Shown here: piece by piece, positions 44,848 through 53,174 of the stretch
How positions within the stretch are numbered: position 1 is the stretch's first letter
Layout of the letters: each line of letters starts with the position of its first letter
Assembly (NCBI GenBank): GCA_900540175.1
Contig: UQFG01000002.1
Span: 89,092 to 153,091 of the forward strand
Origin: an uncultured Mollicutes bacterium
Lineage (GTDB): Bacteria > Bacillota_I > Bacilli_A > Acholeplasmatales > Anaeroplasmataceae
Direction: 5' to 3'
Length of the DNA stretch: 64,000 bases
Notes under the pieces: model-generated
The model's database searches: none
What the model was told of the DNA's origin: nothing
Seen by the model: the letters and a program-made list of their open reading frames with translations, nothing else
Made by a program: the position numbers and the translations under genes

Positions 44848-46531
44848 TTAAAATGTGGGGGGGGGGTGAAAAATAAAAAATTCAAAATTATTTAAAATAC
44901 TTTGATTCGTCGTAAATAAATTTGTTTGACTGAAATCCACTGTTTTGGCATCTGCATCGATTAGTTGATTATCGATGATATAATCCCTTGTTAAACGATA
45001 ATATTTTAAGACCACATCATTGGACAGATACGTTCTTCTTCCAATCATCAAACAAGCGATTTTACCGTTGAAGTCATTCGAACAGGTTTTTCCGTTAAAG
45101 TTATGGCCGATATTGAAGACGGGATAGGAATCACAATCGACATAAAGTCTCGGATTACTTTTTGTATAGACTTGGCGATGGGAATTAAGCATTAAATCAT
45201 ATTCGCAAATATCGGCATATCCCAATCCATCATCACGATTCATAAAGTTTAAAGACAAGAAATTCCAATTGGATAAATCTACTTCATATTTTGATGTCAA
45301 TAATTGATAAGTGCTTCCTTTATAATCTGTAACTTCAAGATAAACTTTTTTGTTCATTAAATAAATACCGATAAAATCACTGGAATTACTTGCCAAAGTA
45401 CGGACACTGAATAAATATTGTTTGGAAGAAGACGAAACCGCAGAATTTGTTTTAAACCAAAATTGAATGCTTCCGCAAAAATCATTATAAGGATTCTCAC
45501 TAGCTAATTGGTAACTGACTCTATTTGACGAATGAACATGGATATAAGGAATAACCCCTTCTCTTTCAACAGAAAATTTTACTTTTTCGCCATTATGATT
45601 GATGGGAACAATCCCTTCTTTATAATTATCGCTTATTAATACGGCATCCTTATCGAAAATTCCGAGATATGCATCTACCATTTTAAATGCTTGATACAAA
45701 GATTGAGGATGAGATCCCTTGGACCGACTGACCGGATCATACGATGTGTAATAAGATTTATCATTTACTTTAATTGCTTTAGCAACGACATTCCCTAGAT
45801 TATCATACGTATTAATAACTTTGGAATCGGAATTTTTAGTACTTATTAATTGGTTATTTTCATCATAAGCATATTCATTTAATATTGTACCATTACCATT
45901 TTCAACTTTAATTAATAAATTTTTGTCGTTATATAAATAATTGAATTTTAATCGAATTGTTGTGATAATATTCCACTTTGGTAATGAAATCATGCCCGTT
46001 TTTACTCAGTTTTACTTGGTCGCCTTTTCCATTGTCAATGGTTTTATTCGTTTCCACAAAGTCGGTCATCATTAGATCCTTATTCTTATATTCGATCATT
46101 TTAGGATACGTTTGATACGTTCTAAAGTCGCTTCTATTTCCGTACTTGTCTTTCATTTCATAATGATAAGCTCCATAGTTATCATCCGCTATTTTTTTCA
46201 CTTCCAATCCCGTTTCTAAATTGAAATAGTTCTTATCACTGCTATAGGTATCAGTAGAACCATCGTAATTTTCAACAACGATATCCTTTCCACTATGGGT
46301 TATATTGGCGTAATAATTCAATTTAAATCCTTTTCCAAATAACTCACTTTTATTTTTATCTTGCAAATTAAAGCATAAACTTGTTTGGATCGGACATAAA
46401 CCAACGGTTGTAATGAGTGGTACTAAAATATGTAAATTAGCATCCTCTTTATGGATATTGATGCTAATTTTAGCAGCGTTGCCAATTGTTTGTGAGATTT
46501 GTTTTGTATAATGTTTTAAACCTTTGTTCAT
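44848..46531 (-). pseudogene. YD/RHS-repeat protein broken by a frameshift
   Basis: Two overlapping frames (46531-45929 and 45993-44848) together read as one protein of about 570 residues. The first starts MNKGLKHYTKQISQTIGNAA behind AGGAGG and has the RHS N-terminal style (LFGKGFKLNYYANITHSGKD, KMIEYKNKDLMMT). The second continues with YD repeats (NYLYNDKNLLIKV, NEYAYDENNQLIS, NTYDNLGNVVAK) and a C-terminal concanavalin/LamG-like part (GSIQFWFKTNSAVSSSSKQY, DFNGKIACLMIGRRTYLS). A one-base indel near 45945 breaks the frame. The end runs through a C10 tract. There is no signal peptide. Confidence 0.72.
44857..44866 (-). repeat. homopolymer C10 tract in the end of the RHS-like gene
   Basis: Ten C on the coding strand (G10 on plus) encode PPP just before the stop. 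Shifting to one neighbouring frame would extend the protein about 30 codons to 44769 (PHFNVQMSVTIERSFLDILI ...). It is the longest G/C homopolymer noticed in this A/T-rich window. Confidence 0.85.
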
Positions 46532-46585
46532 TTTTTCTCCTCCTGATTAAAATATTTTTTTGACATAAGGTAAGATCTAGATTAC

Positions 46586-47242
46586 TTGCTAAATGAAATC
46601 AAGAAAAATTTCGAGATTGATATAAAAAGAAATTCGGAATTATACATAAAAATTTTAAGATTTTATGTTAGAGGGAATTACAATGAAATTATAAAAGAAA
46701 TAATGAGTGCTTACGATGAATCAATTTATAAAGTGGTCATTGCTGAATTGATTACAAATGCAGTATTATATAAAAACGAAAAAAGAATGTTGCTTTTTAG
46801 ATATAATACAATGGATTATTTATCGAGTAAAATGGATTCAAATATTGATTATATTTATGAACTAGAAAAAGAAACATTTCCATATTTAGTAAAAAGAAAA
46901 ATATTGAGTCATGAAGAAATAAAATCAATTCTAAGATTTATAAAAGAATACTTTAAAGAAGAAGTTACTATAAATGATTTAAAAATTTTTGGCTCCTATG
47001 CAAAAAGAACACAAGATGAATATAGTGATTTAGATTATTTGAATTCTAATGGCGAATGGAAAACATTTGTAGATTTGTTGGATGACGTAGAGTTGTCAAA
47101 GGATAGATCAAATCAAAATACACTTGTTTTATATTTTCCGGAAAAAATATCCAGTTTCAGAATTTATGCTGAAAATGATGCTTTAGGGGATAGAAATAAG
47201 GGAAGAATATCTATTGGAAAGCTGGAGATTATGCATGAATAA
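46586..47242 (+). CDS. nucleotidyltransferase-like protein with helical N-terminus
   Basis: 218 residues from TTG 46586 with only a weak ribosome site, so the 5' end may be truncated. About 120 helical residues precede KIFGSYAKRTQDEYSDLDYL (positions 136-155), the minimal nucleotidyltransferase signature G-S-x-A ... D-x-D, as in MNT antitoxins and aminoglycoside nucleotidyltransferases. A third catalytic Asp is not obvious, so activity is uncertain. Divergent from the RHS-like gene and overlapping the lipoprotein gene. Confidence 0.6.
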   Translation: MLNEIKKNFEIDIKRNSELYIKILRFYVRGNYNEIIKEIMSAYDESIYKVVIAELITNAVLYKNEKRMLLFRYNTMDYLSSKMDSNIDYIYELEKETFPYLVKRKILSHEEIKSILRFIKEYFKEEVTINDLKIFGSYAKRTQDEYSDLDYLNSNGEWKTFVDLLDDVELSKDRSNQNTLVLYFPEKISSFRIYAENDALGDRNKGRISIGKLEIMHE

Positions 47243-47813
47243 GTTTAAATTATCATTTGTTGTTTTAGCATTAAGCTGTTGTTTAGTTTCTTGCAAATCT
47301 TCAAAACAACCAAATTTATCTATAAAAATTAATGAATATTCTTCTTATCAAGAAATGGTAGAGGCCGAACAAACTAATTATGTCAATGATTATAAAGAAA
47401 AAAATAAAATTTTGTTTGAATTAGGAACAGATGGTTTTAACACAAAATATTACATAGGAGGAATCTGTTATTGTCCTTTAGAATATAAAAAAATGGGACA
47501 TGTGCATGAAAAAACAGAAAACTGTCCTAATTTGAGGTATAGAGAATTATTCATTGAATTTTATGATAATGATAATTGTGTAACCCTTATTTATAAAGAT
47601 GAATTGGATTTTGATTTGAATACATTGTCTTGGAAAAAAAGTGATGGTGGCAATTGTTATCGATATGAAAAACATTACAGTGATAAGGAACAATACATTT
47701 TGAAAGATGAACATTATAATGTAATTGTAGGACTAAAATTATTGAAGGAAGATGAAACTTTAAAGCAATTCTTTTTCGATAGAATAACAGAACAATTAAA
47801 CATGTCTATATGA
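47235..47813 (+). CDS. lipoprotein, unknown function
   Basis: ATG 47235 behind CTGGAG gives 192 residues. Signal peptide with lipobox (MNKFKLSFVVLALSC then CLVSC). The mature part is acidic with several Cys/His (GGICYCPLEYKKMGHVHEKT, NCPNLRYRELFIEFYDN) that could bind metal or form disulfides. It overlaps the nucleotidyltransferase gene by 8 bases. Much more A/T-rich than the core genes, suggesting acquisition. Confidence 0.72.
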   Translation: MNKFKLSFVVLALSCCLVSCKSSKQPNLSIKINEYSSYQEMVEAEQTNYVNDYKEKNKILFELGTDGFNTKYYIGGICYCPLEYKKMGHVHEKTENCPNLRYRELFIEFYDNDNCVTLIYKDELDFDLNTLSWKKSDGGNCYRYEKHYSDKEQYILKDEHYNVIVGLKLLKEDETLKQFFFDRITEQLNMSI

Positions 47814-47886
47814 AAAATTTTCTATGAAAACAATTTCTTTTTAAACGTTTTATTTTATCCTAAAAGTGACGTAGGGAGTTGATTCA

Positions 47887-47925
47887 AGACTGATAATAAA
47901 GCATACTATATTATCAGTCTTTTTG
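47887..47925 (+). terminator. terminator after the lipoprotein gene
   Basis: AGACTGATAATA pairs with TATTATCAGTCT around a 10-base loop, followed by TTTTTG. Confidence 0.85.
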
Positions 47926-47967
47926 TTAGTTCCTTTTGTAATCTGTACACAATTTTAATAAAATAAA

Positions 47968-48001
47968 AAACTCAGCCCTTAAAAATAAAGCTGAGTCTTT
48001 C
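47968..48001 (-). terminator. probable terminator of tRNA-Ser
   Basis: ACTCAGC and GCTGAGT form a 7-bp stem; on the minus strand six T and more A/T follow, about 100 bases below the tRNA. Confidence 0.6.
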
Positions 48002-48018
48002 AACTGCCTAAAATATAT

Positions 48019-48040
48019 TTGACTTATATATATAAGTCAA
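48019..48040. repeat. perfect 22-bp palindrome
   Basis: TTGACTTATAT and its exact reverse complement meet without a spacer. It lies between the tRNA-Ser gene and its likely terminator, outside any protein gene. It could be a protein-binding site or an RNA processing stem. Confidence 0.7.
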
Positions 48041-48101
48041 GTTCCAAGTACAAATACCCATTTTTTTCAAAAATCTGTGGGTGTTCGACTGTGTTACCTA
48101 T

Positions 48102-48190
48102 TGGCGGAGAGTGTGGGATTCGAACCCACGGTACCGTGAGGTACACCTCATTTCGAGTGAGGCTCGTTATGACCGCTTCGATAACTCTCC
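48102..48190 (-). tRNA. tRNA-Ser (anticodon CGA)
   Basis: Minus strand, acceptor GGAGAGT pairs with ACTCTCC, discriminator G and encoded CCA. The anticodon arm CCTCA-CTCGAAA-TGAGG gives CGA, which reads UCG. The long variable arm (GTACCTCACGGTAC) is typical of serine tRNA, and the T arm is GTGGG-TTCGAAT-CCCAC. Confidence 0.95.
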
Positions 48191-48312
48191 GTGCTTTTTG
48201 ATTATATAATTTTTTTTTACAAAAATCAATATGTAAAAATCGGAATGTAACGATTGACTGACTTTATGTGCGGTATGAAACAAAAAATTATGTTCGTTAT
48301 CTTTAGAAAAGT

Positions 48313-48341
48313 TTGCCAAAGCAGTCCTGATGAAGTATAAT
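48313..48341 (+). promoter_or_regulatory. promoter of folD-purB-nudix
   Basis: TTGCCA (48313-48318), 17 bases, TATAAT (48336-48341). Confidence 0.75.
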
Positions 48342-48382
48342 AATTTTATGCGAAGATGTTAAAAAAGGTAGGATATAAGAAA

Positions 48383-49240
48383 ATGGCAGTAGTAATCAGC
48401 GGCAAAAAACTGGCCCAGGAAAAGCGGCTAAAAATGAAAGAACAAGTTACGGAACTTGAAAAAAAATATGGTAGAAGACCGCATTTGGCTGTCATTTTAG
48501 TCGGACAAGATCCGGCTTCGATTTCGTATGTAAGGGGAAAAGAAAAAGCCTGTTTGGAAGTCGGAATAATCAATACCACCATTTGTAAAGAGGAAACGAT
48601 TGAACAAGATGCGCTTTTACAGTTGATTGATACGTTGAATCAAGATGATTCGGTAGACGGTATTTTGGTTCAACTGCCTCTTCCTAAACATATTGATGAA
48701 ACAAAAGTAATCCATGCAATCCGTCATGATAAAGATGTGGATGGATTCCATACGGAAAATGTTGCGTCGCTGTTTTTAAAGCAACCGGGTATGATTCCTT
48801 GTACCCCGAAAGGAATTATGGAGATTTTAAAAAGTATTCCGATCGAACTGCAAGGAAAAAAAGCCTGTGTGGTCGGTCGCAGCAACATTGTCGGATTACC
48901 GATATTTAAATTGTTGTTGGATCAAAATGCAACAGTAACAGTGACTCACAGTAAAACCGAAAATTTAGCATCCTATACGAAAGAGGCGGATATTTTAATT
49001 GTCGCGGTCGGAAAAAGTCGTTTGATTACAAAAGATATGGTTAAAGAAGGTGCCGTGGTGATTGATGTGGGAATTAACCGGGATCCGCTGACCAATAAAC
49101 TTTGCGGCGATGTCGATTTCGATTCCGTTGTCGAAAAAGCCGGTTATGTGACGAAAGTACCCGGCGGAGTAGGCCCGATGACGATTTGCTGTTTGTTGGA
49201 AAATACGATTGAAACTTATTTGAAACATGTGGAGGAATGA
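48383..49240 (+). CDS. folD: bifunctional methylene-THF dehydrogenase / methenyl-THF cyclohydrolase
   Basis: Interconverts 5,10-methylene- and 10-formyl-tetrahydrofolate with NADP. ATG 48383 (MAVVISGKKLAQEKRLKMKE) is preferred over a start nine codons earlier. 285 residues with the catalytic SYVRGKEKAC (Lys), QLPLPKHI, DKDVDGFH, the Rossmann segment VVGRSNIVGLP and PGGVGPMTICCLLENT. Followed by purB after 3 bases. Confidence 0.95.
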   Translation: MAVVISGKKLAQEKRLKMKEQVTELEKKYGRRPHLAVILVGQDPASISYVRGKEKACLEVGIINTTICKEETIEQDALLQLIDTLNQDDSVDGILVQLPLPKHIDETKVIHAIRHDKDVDGFHTENVASLFLKQPGMIPCTPKGIMEILKSIPIELQGKKACVVGRSNIVGLPIFKLLLDQNATVTVTHSKTENLASYTKEADILIVAVGKSRLITKDMVKEGAVVIDVGINRDPLTNKLCGDVDFDSVVEKAGYVTKVPGGVGPMTICCLLENTIETYLKHVEE

Positions 49241-49243
49241 ACC

Positions 49244-50539
49244 ATGATCGAACGTTATAGTCGTTTGCCGATGCGAAAAATTTGGACGGATGAATATAAA
49301 TTCAAAGCCTATTTGAAAGTGGAAATATTGGCGGTACAAGCCTTTAGCAAATTGGGGGTTATTCCGAAAGAAGATGCTTTGAAAATCAAAAACAACGCTT
49401 CCTTCGATTTAAACCGCATTCGGGAAATCGAAGCCGTTACCAAACATGATGTGGTTGCTTTTACAAGGGCGGTCAGCGAAACGTTAAACGAGGAAAGAAA
49501 GTGGATTCATTACGGATTGACTTCTACGGATGTGGTCGATACGGCGCAAGGTTATTTACTGAAAGAAGCCAATCAATTGATTGAAGAAGACTTGCAAGTC
49601 TTATTGACGGTTTTGAAAAAACAAGCCCTTCGTTTTAAATCCGTTCCTTGTATCGGTCGGACGCATGGGATTCATGCGGATATTACTTCATTCGGATTAA
49701 AATGGGCACTGTGGTATGAACAGACCAAGCGTAATCTAGAGCGTTTCCAAAAGGTCAGAAAAGATGTGGAAACAGGGAAAATCAGCGGTGCCGTCGGTAA
49801 TTTTGCCAATATTCCGCCGTTTATTCAAGATGAGGTATGTAAAGAATTGGGGCTCGAATCGGCTGCCATTTCCACTCAGATTTTACAACGGGATCGGCAT
49901 GCGTATTATATGGCAACTTTATCGGTGATTGGCAGTACATTAGAACAAATGGCAACGGAAATCAGACATCTGCAACGAACGGAAGTCCATGAAGCCGAAG
50001 AGGCTTTTACAACGGGACAAAAAGGTTCATCGGCCATGCCTCATAAACGAAATCCAATCGGATCGGAAAATATTTGCGGATGTGCCAGAATATTACGTGG
50101 GTATATGATCAGTGCTTATGAGGATATTGCATTGTGGCATGAACGGGATATTTCTCATTCTTCGGCCGAACGGATTTATTTGCCGGATGCAACCATGTTG
50201 CTGGATTATATGTTGCATCGTTTGACGTCTATATTGGATCAATTGGTCGTTTATCCGGAAGTCATGCTTGAAAACATCTATAAGACCAATGGCGTTATTT
50301 TCGCTCAAAGGGTGATGAATGCTTTAATCGACAAAGGACTTTCCAGAGAAGAGGCTTATGATTTGGTTCAACCTTTGGCCATGACGGCTTATAATTTGAA
50401 AAAAGATTATTTTGAATTGTTGGCGAAAAATAAAGATATTGGAATGTATCTTAATAACGATGAATTAAAAGAATGTTTTACGCTGGAATATTATATGAAA
50501 AACGTGGATTTGATTTATCGGCGTTGTAACATCGAATAG
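49244..50539 (+). CDS. purB: adenylosuccinate lyase
   Basis: Cleaves SAICAR and adenylosuccinate in purine and AMP synthesis. 431 residues with HDVVAFTRAVSE, the TSTDVVDTAQ active-site segment, GRTHGIHADITSFG and the superfamily signature SSAMPHKRNPIGSENICGCA. Starts 3 bases after folD; no other purine biosynthesis genes are in this window. Confidence 0.96.
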   Translation: MIERYSRLPMRKIWTDEYKFKAYLKVEILAVQAFSKLGVIPKEDALKIKNNASFDLNRIREIEAVTKHDVVAFTRAVSETLNEERKWIHYGLTSTDVVDTAQGYLLKEANQLIEEDLQVLLTVLKKQALRFKSVPCIGRTHGIHADITSFGLKWALWYEQTKRNLERFQKVRKDVETGKISGAVGNFANIPPFIQDEVCKELGLESAAISTQILQRDRHAYYMATLSVIGSTLEQMATEIRHLQRTEVHEAEEAFTTGQKGSSAMPHKRNPIGSENICGCARILRGYMISAYEDIALWHERDISHSSAERIYLPDATMLLDYMLHRLTSILDQLVVYPEVMLENIYKTNGVIFAQRVMNALIDKGLSREEAYDLVQPLAMTAYNLKKDYFELLAKNKDIGMYLNNDELKECFTLEYYMKNVDLIYRRCNIE

Positions 50540-50563
50540 TTTTTAAAAAGAGGTAGCGAAAAC

Positions 50564-51058
50564 GTGGATTTGAAATTTAAAAAAGACGGTCACTGTTTTA
50601 AACTTCGCTCGGCGGCAATTATTGTTGAAGATGGCTTTTTATTGGTTGCCAAAAATGAATTGGCAGAATATTATTATACCATCGGTGGCGGCATTCAATT
50701 ATCGGAACAAGCCGAAGATGCCGTTAAACGGGAAGTCTTTGAAGAAACCGGTGTACATTACGACATTGATCATTTGGCGGTTGTGTTGGAAAATTTTTTT
50801 ATACCGCGTTCCGGACCGCTGAAAGGAATCAATTGTCATGAAATCAGTTTTTATTTTTATATGAAACCGCGCCATAGTCGACAGTTAAACAGCCATAGTT
50901 TATCGGGTGGTGTACCAGAACAGATGCACTGGCTTCCGATAAAAGAGTTGGATCAATATCCGCTTTACCCGCTTTTTTTAAAAGATTATTTTAAAAAAGA
51001 TCATTCGGGAGTGGAACATATCGTTTTGGATGAACGTACCTTTTTGATGAATCAATAA
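50564..51058 (+). CDS. NUDIX hydrolase
   Basis: Starts at GTG 50564 behind AAGAGG. 164 residues with a Nudix box: GGGIQLSEQAEDAVKREVFE followed by ETGVHYD, close to G-x5-E-x7-REVxEExG (the first conserved Glu is at the QAE position). Hydrolyses nucleoside-diphosphate-linked compounds; substrate unknown. Last gene of the folD operon. Confidence 0.87.
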   Translation: MDLKFKKDGHCFKLRSAAIIVEDGFLLVAKNELAEYYYTIGGGIQLSEQAEDAVKREVFEETGVHYDIDHLAVVLENFFIPRSGPLKGINCHEISFYFYMKPRHSRQLNSHSLSGGVPEQMHWLPIKELDQYPLYPLFLKDYFKKDHSGVEHIVLDERTFLMNQ

Positions 51059-51074
51059 AAAAGAAAAAAGGCTC

Positions 51075-51103
51075 TTGATTTCTTATTTTAAGTATGTTAG
51101 AAT
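51075..51103 (+). promoter_or_regulatory. rpmE promoter
   Basis: TTGATT (51075-51080), 17 bases, TAGAAT (51098-51103). Confidence 0.6.
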
Positions 51104-51154
51104 TATTTGGAAACTTACTATGACATGGTTCATGGCGGAAGGAGTGTATGTAGC

Positions 51155-51364
51155 ATGAAAAAAGGAATCCATCCAGAATATAAAACTGTAAAGGTTACTT
51201 GTACTACATGTGGAAGCGTATTTGAATCCGGTTCGGTATTAGACGAGATTCGTGTGGATACTTGTTCAAACTGTCATCCGTTCTATACGGGTAAACAAGC
51301 ATTTACTCAGGCAGATGGTCGGGTTGAAAAATTCAACAAGCGCTATGGCGTAAAAAGCAACTAA
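51155..51364 (+). CDS. rpmE: 50S ribosomal protein L31 (zinc-binding form)
   Basis: ATG 51155 ([20 protein letters not shown]) behind AAGGAG; the longer frame upstream is untranslated leader. 69 residues with both CxxC pairs (CTTC and CSNC) followed by HPFYTGKQ, the C+ zinc form. Confidence 0.95.
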   Translation: MKKGIHPEYKTVKVTCTTCGSVFESGSVLDEIRVDTCSNCHPFYTGKQAFTQADGRVEKFNKRYGVKSN

Positions 51365-51520
51365 AACGTAAAAAAATGCCTTTTTCGGTAATTTCATAGA
51401 AGATTATCGTCAATGGGAATATAAATACGGCGCACGATACCTTGCATGCAAGATCAGTGCGCTTATTTATTTTAATTTCAGGAAAATAAAACAATTAGAT
51501 CACTGATAATGAGGAAAAAA

Positions 51521-51923
51521 GTGAATGCGGAATTTAAAATTAACGGCCTACAAATTGAAACGGCACGCTTGATTTTAAGACCGTTTAGACAAACGGATTT
51601 AGAGGATTTTTTTTGAATACGCTTCTGTTGAAGGCGTTGATGAGATGGCCGGTTGGGTGCATCATAAGAATAAAGAAATCAGTCAGAAAATACTGGATTT
51701 ATTTATTCTTGAAGACAAAACTTTTGCCATTTGTTTAAAAAGCAACCATAAAGTAATCGGTTCATTGGGTATTGAAAAATACGGATTTAAGCCTTACAGA
51801 AAAATCGAATCGGAAACAACATTCGGCACAAAAGAACAAACAATTTTAAATCTTATCCTTAATCCTAATAAAAACTTTAAGTTGGTGTATTCCCATCCGG
51901 AAACATTAGTGATTGAAAAATAA
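51521..51923 (+). pseudogene. broken GNAT acetyltransferase
   Basis: GTG 51521 behind GAGG begins VNAEFKINGLQIETARLILR then PFRQTDLEDFF and stops at a T8 run. One T fewer would continue as FEYASVEGVDEMAGWVHHKN ... CLKSNHKVIGSLGIEKYGF. After that about 70 residues normal for the family (with the acetyl-CoA motif) are deleted, jumping to FKPYRKIESETTFGTKEQ. Hence a true remnant rather than a simple sequencing slip. 51365-51520 before it holds no gene that I can support. Confidence 0.75.
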
Positions 51924-51941
51924 ATAGTAAGGAAAGAAAAT

Positions 51942-51978
51942 GCCCGATAAATTGTCATTTTAAAGAGGGCTTTTTTTC
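51942..51978 (+). terminator. weak terminator before tdk
   Basis: A short GCCC/GGGC stem with a 21-base loop and seven T. Confidence 0.45.
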
Positions 51979-51996
51979 TTAAAATGAGGTGTGAAA

Positions 51997-52587
51997 ATGA
52001 AGTATAACAAGGAACAAAGCGGTTGGATCGAGGTCATTTGCGGGCCGATGTTTGCCGGTAAAACAGAAGAATTAATCAGACGGGTTCGAAGAATGGATTT
52101 CGCAAAGAAAAAATATCTTATTTTCAAACCGTCGATTGACAATCGGTACTCGACAACAGAGGTGGTATCGCACAATCAACGAAAAGTTAAAGCCATTCAT
52201 TTGGATTCTATTGCCGATGTGGAAAAATGGATAACGGAGGATATCCAAGCGGTTGTGGTGGATGAGGTTCAGTTTTTTGATGAGGAAATCATCTCGCTTG
52301 TCGAAGGGTTGGCAAGCAAAGGTCTTCGGGTGATTTGCGCGGGCTTGGATTGTGATTTCAGGGGGCGTCCGTTTCGGGTTGTCGCCGATTTATTGGCGAT
52401 TGCCGAGAAAACGACGAAATTGACCGCAATTTGCGCCGTGTGCGGCAACGAAGCAACAAGAACGCAACGTATTATCAATGGGAAAGCGGCTTATTTTGAT
52501 GACCCGACGATTTTGGTGGGAGAATGCGAAAGTTATGAGCCGAGATGTCGTCATTGCCATGAGGTTTTGTATCGTGACGAAAGATGA
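51997..52587 (+). CDS. tdk: thymidine kinase (type II)
   Basis: Phosphorylates thymidine to dTMP in pyrimidine salvage. ATG 51997 is six bases from GAGGT; a GTG two codons earlier abuts the site. 196 residues: P-loop [21 protein letters not shown], the lasso region CDFRGRPF and structural zinc cysteines ([13 protein letters not shown] and CRHCHEVLY). Overlaps tadA by 14 bases. Confidence 0.95.
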   Translation: MKYNKEQSGWIEVICGPMFAGKTEELIRRVRRMDFAKKKYLIFKPSIDNRYSTTEVVSHNQRKVKAIHLDSIADVEKWITEDIQAVVVDEVQFFDEEIISLVEGLASKGLRVICAGLDCDFRGRPFRVVADLLAIAEKTTKLTAICAVCGNEATRTQRIINGKAAYFDDPTILVGECESYEPRCRHCHEVLYRDER

Positions 52588-53047
52588 GTTTTACATGAAA
52601 GAAGCGCTGAAGCAAGCGCGGAAGGCTTATTTGAAAAAAGAAACACCCATTGGAGCGGTTTTGGTGTATCAAGATACCATTATTGCCAGAGCCTACAACC
52701 AGCGGCAAACGAAACAAAATGTTTTGGCCCATGCGGAAATTTCGGTATTGAACAAAGCCTGTAAAAAACTGGGAGCATGGCGTTTGGAAGAATGTTGTTT
52801 GTATGTGACATTAGAACCGTGTGTGATGTGTACCGGTGCGATCATTCAGTCTAGGCTCAAGCGGGTGGTTTACGGGGCTAAAAACCATCGTTTCGGGTGT
52901 CATCAAAGCGCCATTCGATTATTTGATGTTCCGTTTAATCATCAAGTTTCGGTTACAAGCGGTATTTTGGAGGTCGAATGTAGTCGAATCTTGACCGATT
53001 TTTTTCAAGAACTTCGTGAAAAAAAGCCTTTAGGCAAAAACGGCTAA
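52574..53047 (+). CDS. tadA: tRNA-specific adenosine deaminase
   Basis: Deaminates A34 of tRNA-Arg to inosine. GTG 52574 lies nine bases after GAGG, inside the tdk end ([20 protein letters not shown]). 157 residues with the zinc site [13 protein letters not shown] (His, Glu) and PCVMCTGAI (two Cys), the deaminase signature. Confidence 0.93.
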   Translation: MTKDEFYMKEALKQARKAYLKKETPIGAVLVYQDTIIARAYNQRQTKQNVLAHAEISVLNKACKKLGAWRLEECCLYVTLEPCVMCTGAIIQSRLKRVVYGAKNHRFGCHQSAIRLFDVPFNHQVSVTSGILEVECSRILTDFFQELREKKPLGKNG

Positions 53048-53051
53048 AGGC

Positions 53052-53080
53052 TTGCAATTGTATTAAAACTATGATAAGAT
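53052..53080 (+). promoter_or_regulatory. promoter of the SRP RNA
   Basis: TTGCAA (53052-53057), 17 bases, TAAGAT (53075-53080); the RNA 5' end falls seven bases later. Confidence 0.65.
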
Positions 53081-53086
53081 AAAAAA

Positions 53087-53169
53087 CGTCCTTAATCAAT
53101 TATTTGCGGTGAACCAGGTCAGGATCGGAAGGTAGCAGCCTTAAGCTTGCAAGTAATGTGGTTAAGGCG
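53087..53169 (+). ncRNA. ffs: small signal recognition particle RNA (4.5S type)
   Basis: About 83 nt with the conserved domain IV core: CCAGGTCAGGATCGGAAGGT and AGCAGCC, including the GGAA tetraloop and the asymmetric loop bases. The ends CCTTAA and TTAAGG close the long hairpin, and seven T follow. It binds Ffh and targets nascent membrane proteins. The short form lacks an Alu domain, unlike the longer Bacillus RNA. Confidence 0.95.
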
Positions 53170-53174
53170 TTTTT

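Noticed and set aside
48019-48201. 60-codon plus-strand ORF over tRNA-Ser
   Set aside because: It runs antisense through the whole tRNA gene, which explains the open frame.
53087-53169. Possible riboswitch between tadA and the purine permease
   Set aside because: The conserved GGTCAGG ... GGAAGGTAGCAGCC core identifies it as SRP RNA, and it lies downstream, not upstream, of the permease.
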